A stretch of 64,000 nt of DNA from NCBI RefSeq assembly GCF_015533855.1, contig NZ_AP024154.1:4098501-4162500 (forward strand). The letters are read 5' to 3'. This stretch comes from Echinicola sp. 20G (GTDB lineage: Bacteria; Bacteroidota; Bacteroidia; Cytophagales; Cyclobacteriaceae). Position numbers and translations under genes: made by a program. The notes below the pieces were generated by a model that had not been told where the DNA came from, did not search any database, and saw nothing but the letters and a program-made list of their open reading frames with translations. Below are positions 9,878-18,806 of this stretch, in pieces; positions within the stretch are counted from its first letter, which is position 1; each line of letters begins with the position of its first letter.

Positions 9878-11143
9878 ATGTATATGTCAGACAGTAAGAG
9901 AGTTAAATCAGAAAAGCAGGTTATTTTGTCTCTGGATTTAGATAATAGGCGAAAAAAATCCAATGGATTATACCCCTTAAAGATTCGAATTTATAATACC
10001 GCTACCCAAAAGAACAGGTACTATAGCACAGGGTATGATATGGATTTATTGACCTATAAGAAGGTTTTTGAATCTTCTAAGCCCAAAAGAAGGGAGCGAG
10101 AGATAAGGGAAGAAGTAGAAGCCCTTCTATTAGAATACAAGGCCATTGCTCAAGATATTGATGATTTTACCTTTGATACTTTTGAAGAAAAACTGTTTAA
10201 GCCTAAAGGGGAGTCTCAGGATATCTTTTATCAATATAAAATGAAAATTGAGGAACTGGACGCCCAGAAAAAGATTGGCACCAAGTCCAATTATAACTGC
10301 AGCTTAAAATCTATAAAGCAATTTTTATCAGAGAACAAGTCACGTGTGCCAAAGCGATTGTACTTTTCTGAAGTTACACCAAGGTTTCTAAAACGCTATG
10401 AACAATGGATGATCGATAAAGGAAATTCAAGATCAACCGTCGGCATTTATCTTAGACCATTAAGGCATCTTTTCAATATAGCAAAACCATCTAATTATCC
10501 ATTCGGCAAAGATGGGTATAGCATCCCAAAAGGTAGAAACAAGAAAAAGGCTATCAATAAGGAGGGGCTAAAGATCCTATTTGAGACACCGCCTGAGAAC
10601 GAGTTCCAAGAAAAAGCCAAGGACTTTTGGTTCTTCTCCTATCTCTGTAAAGGGATGAATATGAAGGATATTCTGTATTTAAAATGGAGCCAAGTCAAAC
10701 CCAAATGTCTGGAATTTATCCGGGAAAAGACGAAAGATACTACTGATGCCCAAATTGTTATCCGTGTTCCACTATCAACAGTTTCTAAGCATGTGATCAA
10801 TAAATATGGAAGTGAGCAAAAAGGCAAAGACGATTTTGTATTTCCTGTTCTCAATCATACTATGAACGAGGAAGAAAAATTTAAAGCCAAGCAAAATTTT
10901 ACAAGGTTGATCAACCAGCATATGAGGCGGTTTGCCAATCATGCGGGTTTCGAATAGGAAATAAGTACCTATTGGGCCAGACACAGTTTTGCAACCATGG
11001 CAATCAGAAAAAATGCCTCTATTGAATATGTTGGAGAATCCTTAGGGCATTCCGATATTCGAACTACAAAATCATATATTGATAGTATTATGGACGAAGA
11101 AAGTGATCAGAAAATGATAGACGGGATGATGGATTTTGACTGA
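9878..11143 (+). pseudogene. Tyrosine recombinase/integrase interrupted by an amber codon
   Basis: Bacteroidota-type site-specific integrase with an N-terminal arm domain (about 1-95), a SAM-like core-binding domain (about 100-205) and a catalytic domain. TAG at 10955-10957 interrupts the frame. The same frame continues to TGA at 11141 with the missing catalytic part: ISTYWARHSFATMA, ESLGHSDIRTTKSYID and its tyrosine nucleophile. The first catalytic Arg position reads KGMNMKD, a variation common in this Bacteroidota clade. One nonsense change therefore separates it from a complete 421-residue integrase (numbered from the ATG at 9878). Without readthrough the protein lacks the nucleophile. Confidence 0.85.
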
Positions 11144-11230
11144 TCTAGATTTCTACTATATATAGTGTTTTAGAAGGCCCACCTGAACTATTAAATAACA
11201 CTGGAAAACAGCGATTTACGAAAAAAGGAG
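11144..11230. other. Short non-coding spacer after the integrase
   Basis: Contains nothing recognisable. It joins the broken integrase to the structured repeat. Confidence 0.5.
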
Positions 11231-11527
11231 GAACAAATAGGGGACAGGTTCATTTTGGTTTTAAAGCTCCAAATTTATTTGAATCGTATTATTTAAAATC
11301 GTATCTAATTGCCAAATAAACCCATTTTTCGATTTGAATTTTTGAATAATCTTTTTTCTTTTTGATGCAAAAAGCAGAAAATCGACCTATTTGAAGGTGG
11401 ACAAATTTTAGAAAACGAACCTTTGATTTAGAATTGAATTTATTTGCATGTTTTAGAATATAATTTCCACCTCGTATAATTCGTACAGTACGAGAGGGGT
11501 ACGAGCCGTACGAGGTGTACGAATTTA
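11231..11527. repeat. Structured dispersed repeat, copy 1
   Basis: About 295 bases matching 20200-20497 along the whole length with scattered differences. Both copies start with GGGGACAGGTTCATTTTGG and end with a hairpin array of GTACGAG units. In copy 1 the outer arms AATTCGTAC (11479-11487) and GTACGAATT (11517-11525) enclose further GTACGAG/CTCGTAC units. No ORF is conserved between copies, so the unit behaves as a non-coding or MITE-like element. Its left-end motif resembles sequences beside REP-associated transposases (inference). Confidence 0.75.
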
Positions 11528-11618
11528 GGCCTGTTCTTAGGGACTTCTTTTAAAGAAACTACCAAATAATTTTAGTTTAAAACAAAGGCCTCTATGTTCT
11601 TCATTTTTGTTAATATGA

Positions 11619-12539
11619 TTATCCGCAATGATGCCAGTAAGGATAAATAGCAGCAATGATGAGTCTGTCAAATAGTTTTTGACCGAAATATCTTCTGTTG
11701 AGCTTATAACAAAACTCATCAAGATAGTTTTGCATCATTCTTTCACTTATCATATGGTATGTCTGCAGGTGTTTTTTTAAGTTACTAATAGCAATGTGTA
11801 CCCATTTGAGGTTGAAGAGCCCCTTTTCGGTTCCCGAGATCTCCTTGACATGCACATCTATACAATCACTCAGGTCTGAGAAGGTGGTGCTCATATCTGT
11901 TTGAAGCACGGAGTTTGGATCAATAAATTCCTTGACCAAATTCTGGGCTGTTTTCGCCTCCAGGTTCTTTATCTTCTTCATCTTAAAATATCTACAGCTT
12001 TTGTCGGACTTGCCCGTTTCAAGGTCTTCCAAAACCGTTGATTCGGCCATTACGGACACAATCGACCGTTTTTGGCTGCCCCTGCCTCTTTTGAGTTTGC
12101 GTGGGTTTTTCGTTGCTTTGCCCACAAAGGCCTCGTCATACTCCACCATGTCCGCAAGACTGTAAAGATCATCGCGTTTCCCCATGACCTTGCGGAGTTT
12201 ATGGTACATCCTGAAAACCGGTTCATATCGTTTCTGGCCCAACAGTCTTTGCAGTTCCAAAGCGCTGAACCCCTTCTTGGTGGCTGTGAGGAAGGTCATG
12301 GCCAACAACCAGGTCCTTATCGGAAGGTTGCTGCATTCCATGACAGTACCGCTTTTGATACTTGTTCGGAAGCTGCAGCAAGAACATTGAAAGGACTTCT
12401 TGTTTGCCAACCAATAATGCTTGGTAACTTTGCATCTTTTGCAGATGATACCTGCTTGGCTCCTTTTATGCATAATAAACTCGATACAGGAAGATTCGTC
12501 AGGAAACCGATTGATGAAGTTGATAATGTTCATGGTCAA
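11619..12539 (-). CDS. IS1595-family (ISXO2-like) transposase
   Basis: DDE-type transposase, 306 residues. An N-terminal zinc ribbon (CKRC and CSCC) and a helical segment (..FSALELQRLLGQKR..) are followed by the ISXO2-like catalytic domain. That domain has an Asp in the EYDEAFVGK block, an Asp in LQTDMSTTFSDL, and a C-terminal HIAISNLKKHLQTYHMIS / NYLDEFCYKLNRR block typical of the family. The frame is intact and flanked by inverted repeats, so it may be active. Its N-terminal region is the closest relative in this window of the receptor's output domain at 2837-4747. Confidence 0.92.
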   Translation of the reverse strand: MTMNIINFINRFPDESSCIEFIMHKRSQAGIICKRCKVTKHYWLANKKSFQCSCCSFRTSIKSGTVMECSNLPIRTWLLAMTFLTATKKGFSALELQRLLGQKRYEPVFRMYHKLRKVMGKRDDLYSLADMVEYDEAFVGKATKNPRKLKRGRGSQKRSIVSVMAESTVLEDLETGKSDKSCRYFKMKKIKNLEAKTAQNLVKEFIDPNSVLQTDMSTTFSDLSDCIDVHVKEISGTEKGLFNLKWVHIAISNLKKHLQTYHMISERMMQNYLDEFCYKLNRRYFGQKLFDRLIIAAIYPYWHHCG

Positions 12540-12643
12540 AACCGTTTGTCTTGACCTAATTTATTGAGAGTAATAACTCAACTGAAGCAATTGACACCAA
12601 CTGTCAATATTAATTTATTTGGCTACTGGTGCTATTGCGGATA
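11619..12643 (-). mobile_element. IS1595-family insertion sequence
   Basis: A transposase gene bounded by imperfect inverted repeats: ATCCGCAATGATGCCAGTA at the left (11621-11639) and, reverse-complemented, ATCCGCAATAGCACCAGTA at the right (12624-12642). The left repeat overlaps the transposase stop codon. A clean target duplication was not found. Element length about 1.02 kb, normal for a minimal IS1595 member. Confidence 0.75.
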
Positions 12644-12863
12644 TACATAATAGATTAAATCATTTATCTTTAAAAGATATAATAGTAGGCTAAACCTTCA
12701 AATTTATGGTCGATTTTCAGATTATTTTGAAATAGGCAAAACTCTTACTACCCACTATTATTTGTCAGATATTCAACTTCGCTAATTTCTTTTTTTGCTA
12801 TGCTCAATCGAGAAATACAGGATTGTTTCCCAATTTCACACCGGAACTTTCCTCATCAATTAT

Positions 12864-14255
12864 TCACTTCACCTCAACGATGATTCTTTTGTAACTAGTT
12901 AATTTTGGTGAGCCATTATCAGTCACTTCGCAGATGATATGGGTGGTCTTGCCGGAGGAATCACTTGGAAGATCAATTTTAATATGATTGGAGTCACTAT
13001 TCTGGATCTTTATCTCACCTTTATAAGTACTTGCCTCAGGGATAATCCACCATTTGAAACTCAGTTCATCGCCTTCTGGATCGTAAGATCTGGATGCATC
13101 TAAATTTATAGTTTGGCGTTTCTTTGCCTTCACTCTTAGCAACTCTATGCCCTCCATTTTATTTATTACCACAATTGGGTTGCGGTTTCCTTTCCCTTCA
13201 CTTGCCCAGTCCATTCTGGCAGCGAAATTGTTATAGATTGCAGGGTAGAAGTAGCTTTCGTATTTCCTGGATATATCAACTTCCGGTGCTTGAAAGTTAG
13301 TAAAAGCTTGTGTTTCCTGATCTTCACTAATTCCCTTTTCGAAATATCCTCCCCAACCTACTTGGGAAGGAACCATTGGGTCGTTCAAACCATTTGGCAT
13401 CAGATGTAAAAAAGCAGGTGTATCACCTTCTACGCCGTATTTATATTTGGGATAGACTTTACCCAGATTTCCATGAGACTGTATATCCACTTCATATTTT
13501 TCCCAATTACTTTTACCTGTTCCATTCTGATATTTCCAAGCAGATTCATCCCAGATAAAGAGTAAATCATCAGAAAACTCCCTTCTCATCCATTGGTGTG
13601 AGCTAATCGCAAAATCAGTTTTTTGATCTCTATCCTGATCGGTGATCGCATAGGTTGGGATTTTTTGAAGAAATGTCCTCAGTTCTGATTCTGATCTTGT
13701 TTGCTGCACTTTCCAGATAGCTTGGGCTAAGGTATTTCCTCCACCCCAAACAGTAATCCAAAGAGGGCGCTGATCCGACTCATCTGCAAGTTCGATGATC
13801 AATTCACTTCCTTCTGAATTGTTGTCCGCTCCAATAAATTGCTGACCTCGGTTTTTGCTGCCAAATACAGTAATGCTTCGCAAATAGTCCGGACTTGGCC
13901 AGTAACCTATGCTTTGATTTGATTCATCGGCAAGAAAGCCTTGTTGATTTGATCGCTTCATCAAGTTTGGAAGATCCTTTTCATAAGCGTCTATTGCATC
14001 ATGGATCAAGTCCATGAAATCATCCCGGGTTTTATCGAGACTCCAACCTGTAGTGAAAATCAAGCCCTCGATTTCATATAAATCTGCGTGGACAAGCAAT
14101 CTGACTAAAGATTCACTATCATCGGTTTCCCAAGTGGAAACATCCGTCAATACAACAATTCTCGGCTTTGGTATAGCTTTCTTTTGATCTTGCTGGGCAA
14201 AAGCATAGCAGGAAATAATAGACGCAAAGAAAAGAGCGAGAATTGATTTTTTCAT
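12864..14255 (-). CDS. DUF1593 / Sde182-like nucleoside-hydrolase-fold protein A
   Basis: Secreted protein with signal peptide MKKSILALFFASIISCYAFA; this ATG was chosen over one 12 codons upstream because it starts the signal. The DUF1593 domain (about 30-330) has the nucleoside-hydrolase-like acidic motif VLTDVSTWETDDSES. An Ig-like beta domain follows (about 375-460; VKAKKRQTINLDASRSYDPEGDE). Such proteins occur in polysaccharide loci and the founding member bound cellulose; the reaction is unknown. Downstream of the pectate lyase on the same strand and probably co-transcribed. It is a distant paralogue of the protein at 15765-17060. Confidence 0.85.
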   Translation of the reverse strand: MKKSILALFFASIISCYAFAQQDQKKAIPKPRIVVLTDVSTWETDDSESLVRLLVHADLYEIEGLIFTTGWSLDKTRDDFMDLIHDAIDAYEKDLPNLMKRSNQQGFLADESNQSIGYWPSPDYLRSITVFGSKNRGQQFIGADNNSEGSELIIELADESDQRPLWITVWGGGNTLAQAIWKVQQTRSESELRTFLQKIPTYAITDQDRDQKTDFAISSHQWMRREFSDDLLFIWDESAWKYQNGTGKSNWEKYEVDIQSHGNLGKVYPKYKYGVEGDTPAFLHLMPNGLNDPMVPSQVGWGGYFEKGISEDQETQAFTNFQAPEVDISRKYESYFYPAIYNNFAARMDWASEGKGNRNPIVVINKMEGIELLRVKAKKRQTINLDASRSYDPEGDELSFKWWIIPEASTYKGEIKIQNSDSNHIKIDLPSDSSGKTTHIICEVTDNGSPKLTSYKRIIVEVK

Positions 14256-14332
14256 TAAACTAAGGGTATGACTCAACGAGCTAAGGCGCATTATAAATAA
14301 TTTTGGGGTTTGATTTATATGGTCCGGATTTT

Positions 14333-15721
14333 TTACTTGATTGAATTCAAATAATCCTCCAACATGGTAAAACCTCCTTTAATAAGATTTCTATCAGCAG
14401 GATCTGAAGGATTAAGACCATTTGCTATTTCCCATTGATCTGGCATCCCATCATGATCGGAGTCTTTAGGAGCCGGTAAACTCTTGAGTTCAGGCCATCC
14501 TCCTACATCGTTTTGGGAATCAATGATTCCTGATTTCTTTAAAGGATCGATCAAGGAGTGATCCTTTTTATAAGTTGCTCCTTCATACGTCGTAGATCCT
14601 CCTTTTGTCTCGTTGACAATCCTGATATCCACTTCATCTCGTTTTGGCAGGATAGCGCCGGCGTTTGCTAATACCAATTCAAAAGCTTCTTCGGCCTTTT
14701 GTTGGTTTATGGGCATGGCATCCCACGGTTCATTTAGCTTCACAAATTTTAAGTTTTCTTCCCCTCCTTGAGGCTGCACTCCGCCTTCCCAATTGTTGGC
14801 AGTCACTTTCTCATTGCCCATCATGACATTCTCAGCAATATACCATTTTCCAAAATCACTCGTAGTATCCCGCATATTAGGGTTGGCAAGTCTATATCGA
14901 ACTTCTCCCGTCTCGGTAGCGGGCCCTGGTTTATAGTAGTTTGCGACCATATTGATCGTCGAAAATGCATACTTCGGATTATTTACCTGTTGGTTTTCTC
15001 CTCCATAAGTGCTGTTGTATCCCCAGTTATAGACCACATTATTTCTATAATCTGTAAAGCCAGACCCTGATGCCATTCTAGGGTTACGACTACCATGATG
15101 AGCGAAAAGATTATGGTGATAGCTACCGTAGTTGGATCCCCAAATTCCACCAAAACCATGAGCTCCTTTGATATGGTTGGAATCATGCATGCTCTCCGAA
15201 ATTATACTCCATTGTACAGTAATACTGTCGCAATGGTATATGGACATAGTTTCATCCACACTCCAGCTTGCAGAAATATGGTCTAAAATAATGTGTTTGG
15301 TATATCTACTTGAAACAGCATCTGTGTCCTCTCCGGATTCGTTACCGAGTCTTACTCTTATATACCGAATGATCACATGATCGGCATCGATCATCAGAGG
15401 AAATTTTTTGAGGCAAACCCCATCTCCAGGAGCTGTTTGACCAGCTATGGTGATATAGGGATTTTTGATTCGAAGTGGACTTTCCAATTCTATCGTGCCT
15501 GAAACTCTAAAGACGATTGTTCTGGGTCCATTAGCATCAACCGCAGCTCTCAAGCTCCCTTCACCGCTATCATTCAAATTTGTAACTTCATAAACCGCTC
15601 CTCCACGGCCACCTTTGGAAAATTTCCCATAGCCTTCTGCTGTAGGAAAGGCTAGTTGCTGAGATAATGCTGAGGTAAAAGCTAACACGCTTAATACCGC
15701 TAGTAAAATGGTAGTTTTCAT
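14333..15721 (-). CDS. Pectate lyase (PL1-type), secreted
   Basis: Right-handed beta-helix lyase predicted to cleave polygalacturonate by beta-elimination. A signal peptide (1-20) precedes AFPTAEGYGKFSKGGRGG, typical of Bacteroidota PL1 enzymes. The helix carries the usual calcium/catalytic-face motifs: DHVIIRYIRVRLG, DTDAVS, ILDHISASWSVDE and HHGSRNPR. A short C-terminal DSDHDGMPDQWE segment is a thrombospondin-3/dockerin-like calcium motif. It lies between two DUF1593 genes on the same strand with gaps of 77 and 43 bases, so a three-gene operon is likely. Confidence 0.9.
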   Translation of the reverse strand: MKTTILLAVLSVLAFTSALSQQLAFPTAEGYGKFSKGGRGGAVYEVTNLNDSGEGSLRAAVDANGPRTIVFRVSGTIELESPLRIKNPYITIAGQTAPGDGVCLKKFPLMIDADHVIIRYIRVRLGNESGEDTDAVSSRYTKHIILDHISASWSVDETMSIYHCDSITVQWSIISESMHDSNHIKGAHGFGGIWGSNYGSYHHNLFAHHGSRNPRMASGSGFTDYRNNVVYNWGYNSTYGGENQQVNNPKYAFSTINMVANYYKPGPATETGEVRYRLANPNMRDTTSDFGKWYIAENVMMGNEKVTANNWEGGVQPQGGEENLKFVKLNEPWDAMPINQQKAEEAFELVLANAGAILPKRDEVDIRIVNETKGGSTTYEGATYKKDHSLIDPLKKSGIIDSQNDVGGWPELKSLPAPKDSDHDGMPDQWEIANGLNPSDPADRNLIKGGFTMLEDYLNSIK

Positions 15722-15764
15722 TTGTTGGGTCTAATGTTAATTTCTTGATTTGAACTAGTTAGGA

Positions 15765-17060
15765 TTATTTCGTTAGCCATTTCCACCTTTCTGCCCAGTC
15801 CGTTAAAAACTCCTTCCTGAATTTTGAGATGGTCTTGGCGCCTTGCTGATCTTCGATAAAAAGAGCTTTATCTACTTTGTCACTATACCAATTTGCACCT
15901 ACTTGGTAATCATCTGATGAAGTTTTTCCCGGCCAAGGAAAAGTGCTGATGTAATTTCCTTCCAAACCGTCCAATTCAGCTATAGCGCTACTGGATTTAT
16001 AATACCCTTTTTCGGGTTTTTTAGATGAATATTTAATTCCATAAATACCATTACCTAAATAATATCCAGGCCAAGTCTGATTTTGAATTTCCATTTCGAA
16101 CACGACAGAATCCTCGCGAATCTTCAGTTCAGGCCCTTCAAATCTCCACTCAATAGTTCCATAGGCTGCCACAGTATCTTCTAATGAACTTCCTCCTAGA
16201 AATACATTTCTTGAACTGCGATTGATCTTTTCAAAACTTCCACCCCAGCTTTTTCCGGTAGGTTCGTTTGGGTCACCGTTCATAAGATAAACCAGTGAAG
16301 GAGTGTCGCCCATTTTGATATTTCCATCATAATACTTGATAAAATCCTGGCCCATGGCTCCTCGACCATCAATGTAGTTTTTGTAAAAGGCGTCTCCTTT
16401 TAGATCCTCTGGCGAATCCTCATCCATAAACCATCCTCTGTAGGTGGAATTTGCCTCTATCATCCAAAGGTCAGGATGATATTCAGCTATATAGGAATAG
16501 GCATTGATACTCCACTTTTTATTGGGGCCGCCTATCCAATACACTCTGATATTTTCTTTGATTTCGGGAGCATCATGAAGTGCCTGTGCAAGATCTTCAA
16601 TCCCTCCCCAAACAAGTACCCATAGCGGTTGCTCACTTTCTTTTTTTGCACATTTTATAATCCATTCTGAACCTTCCGTAGGAGTAGTATAACCTCTAAA
16701 AGGTGCGGCATCTTTTCCCCCTTGCTTGGTAATGGATCTTAGGGATATTGGAGTTGGAAATTCTGGAGAATGTCTTTGGAGTTGAGTATAATCTATTTCA
16801 TATAGATCTATCATATTCTGAAAATCCTTGGTGCTGCCTTCTCCATAAGGTGATGAAATCAAGCCTTCGATCTGGAATTGATCTGCATACATCAATAGGT
16901 GAATCATCGATTGAAAATCATCGGGATCTGTTCCACCTATATCTGAGCTGATCAATACCCTTGGCCTAAGAACTTTTTTCTCATGCTCCTTGCAGCCAAA
17001 TAAGGAAGCAAAAAACAGGATCACTATTAAACCTGATATACTTCGACTTTTCAATTTCAT
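15765..17060 (-). CDS. DUF1593 / Sde182-like lipoprotein B
   Basis: Lipoprotein (lipobox FASLFGC, Cys23) with a DUF1593 nucleoside-hydrolase-like domain: VLISSDIGGTDPDDFQS, SSPYGEG and VLVWGGIEDLAQAL. A beta-rich tail lacks the long Ig-like extension seen in paralogue A. First gene of the presumed pectin operon, divergent from an AraC regulator 121 bases away. Reaction unknown; membership of a pectin-degradation locus suggests action on a side chain or exposed sugar. Confidence 0.85.
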   Translation of the reverse strand: MKLKSRSISGLIVILFFASLFGCKEHEKKVLRPRVLISSDIGGTDPDDFQSMIHLLMYADQFQIEGLISSPYGEGSTKDFQNMIDLYEIDYTQLQRHSPEFPTPISLRSITKQGGKDAAPFRGYTTPTEGSEWIIKCAKKESEQPLWVLVWGGIEDLAQALHDAPEIKENIRVYWIGGPNKKWSINAYSYIAEYHPDLWMIEANSTYRGWFMDEDSPEDLKGDAFYKNYIDGRGAMGQDFIKYYDGNIKMGDTPSLVYLMNGDPNEPTGKSWGGSFEKINRSSRNVFLGGSSLEDTVAAYGTIEWRFEGPELKIREDSVVFEMEIQNQTWPGYYLGNGIYGIKYSSKKPEKGYYKSSSAIAELDGLEGNYISTFPWPGKTSSDDYQVGANWYSDKVDKALFIEDQQGAKTISKFRKEFLTDWAERWKWLTK

Positions 17061-17181
17061 TCTTTGGGTTTACCTATTGACTCTTTGGTTGATATTTTAA
17101 CCTAACTCATGAAATGTAAAATTATTCTCGTATTTACAGAAAAACTACCTACATTTCTGTACAAACCTATCAAAATCCTAG

Positions 17182-18024
17182 ATGATAAATACTTTCGATG
17201 AAAGCCGAAATGAGTTTAAACCTTATGGATTGACTTGTGAGCTATGGTCTCCAAGCATAATGAGAAAGCCTGATAGGCACAATGAAATTGAAATAAACTA
17301 TTTCCCGGAAATTGGCATTACTTATCTTATTCAAGGAAATAAAGTAGTTGTTCCACCTAAAAAACTGACTGTTTTTTGGGGGCTTATTCCCCATCAAATT
17401 ATTGATTTCACTAATGATAAGCCATATTACGTCTGCACGGTACCATTCTCACTTTTTTTGGAATGGAAGCTTTCTGTTCCTTTTGTGGATAAGCTGCTGA
17501 AAGGTGACGTGCTATTTGAAGCTTCAAAGGAGCGTTCGAAGTACGATGAGTATCTTTTCAAAAACTGGCTGGCAGATATCAATGTAAATGAAGCTGCAGA
17601 AGTTGCGTTGCTCGAAATACATGCAAGATTGAGAAGAATGTCTATAGGCAATTTCTCCTCTGAAAAAAAGGAATACACATCACTTCAATCCAATGAAATC
17701 AGTCAGGTTGAACGGATTGCTATTTTTATTGCTCAAAATTATTCGGATCCTATCAAAGTATCTTCAATTGGTCAGGCTGTGGGTTTGCATCCTGACCATG
17801 CTAATTCGATTTTCAAGAGGACATTTGGAAGTACGCTAAGCGAATACATCACCGAGGAAAGAATCTCTCATGCGCAGAGGAAGTTGGTAGCGACAGACAA
17901 AAGCATCACAGATATCGCTTTTGATTGTGGTTTCAATTCTATCAGTCGCTTTAATGCAGCTTTTCTGAAAATCAATGGGTGTACACCAAGAGAATTTAGG
18001 AAGAGGTATTTATTGAACAGATAA
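17182..18024 (+). CDS. AraC-family transcriptional regulator
   Basis: A cupin-like sensory N-domain (about 1-160; INYFPEIGITYLIQGNKVVV) and a C-terminal double helix-turn-helix (about 180-277; ISEYITEERISHAQRKL-type region, ITDIAFDCGFNSISRFNAAF) make this a sugar-responsive AraC regulator. Divergent from the DUF1593/pectate lyase operon with 121 bases between starts, so control of that operon is the simplest hypothesis. Ends beside a partial third copy of the structured repeat. Confidence 0.9.
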   Translation: MINTFDESRNEFKPYGLTCELWSPSIMRKPDRHNEIEINYFPEIGITYLIQGNKVVVPPKKLTVFWGLIPHQIIDFTNDKPYYVCTVPFSLFLEWKLSVPFVDKLLKGDVLFEASKERSKYDEYLFKNWLADINVNEAAEVALLEIHARLRRMSIGNFSSEKKEYTSLQSNEISQVERIAIFIAQNYSDPIKVSSIGQAVGLHPDHANSIFKRTFGSTLSEYITEERISHAQRKLVATDKSITDIAFDCGFNSISRFNAAFLKINGCTPREFRKRYLLNR

Positions 18025-18052
18025 CAATAAATCTTCCTATTAAAAAAAAAGT

Positions 18053-18150
18053 AAGATGGGGACAAATAGATGAACAGGTTTAATTTGCTTTTACAATTTT
18101 AAATTGATTTGATACTCTTGATTTTGAACTTCTTCAATGTGGTTTTAAAC
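18053..18150. repeat. Partial third copy (left end) of the structured repeat
   Basis: GGGGACAAATAGATGAACAGGTTTAATTTGCTTTT, which continues for about 60 more alignable bases, resembles the first 90 bases of the repeats at 11231 and 20200. The GTACGAG hairpin end is absent. Truncated and diverged. Confidence 0.45.
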
Positions 18151-18283
18151 TCCGCATAATCTTTTTTTGTATTTCTCTTTTTTTAAACGATCTTTTTCCA
18201 AGTAACTCCTTAGTCTCCAAATCTGATCTAGGCGGAAGAAGAGGTAGATTGTTATTAGCTTGATATTTATTGAAGTCGTTCAT
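18134..18283 (-). pseudogene. Fic-family N-terminal remnant
   Basis: A 49-residue frame starting MNDFNKYQANNNLPLLPP and continuing RSDLETKELLGKR matches the conserved opening of DUF4172/Fic-family proteins (..LPLLPPK.DLETK.VL..). It then diverges into a lysine-rich tail and stops where over 300 residues, including the Fic motif, should follow. It lies upstream, on the same strand sense, of nothing recognisable. A dead relic in a region that also holds a complete Fic gene. Confidence 0.5.
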
Positions 18284-18806
18284 AACGAGAGTAACTTTTA
18301 CACTTGAGTTTTATTCGGAGGTAAAAACACTGATTATTTACCCTTGTTTTGACATGAAAGGTAAGTTTTACTCTTGTTTTTGGTAACCGCAACACAGGCT
18401 CCAATACTTGTTTATGAATCTGGATGTTTTGGTAAAACACTGTCAGGTTTTTGATTGCAACAATGTTTCTCAAAGCTTATTGATCAATGGACGCTTAAAA
18501 ATATTGATGAGTTTTCATTTTGAAAACTCATCTTAGCCATTTTGTCTCACTTGCTTCAAATGACATCAGCAATTGAATTGTGCACACAGTGTGCGCATTT
18601 TTCCGTCTACTATTTTTCGTAAGGTACGAGGGAAATGGTTCCTGCAATGCTTTCAAGAAAATTTAAACGCTTGTTCATGCTTTTAACTCCATTCGCAAAG
18701 TAGTCTACCCTGCTGGACTATTAACCGACTGCATAATATGCGCCGAATTAACCAAGAGGTTCACAGCCTGTCAAACATACTTGCAGGAAATTGTCCTGTG
18801 TTAGGT
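18284..18806. other. Non-coding accessory stretch
   Basis: AT-rich with repeated GTTTTAC/GTAAAAC-like words. No gene longer than 25 codons with coding character was recognised. Confidence 0.5.

Noticed and set aside
12601..12640. CRISPR-like short repeats in the mobile region
   Set aside because: The repeated words are the IS1595 inverted repeat, not a regularly spaced array.
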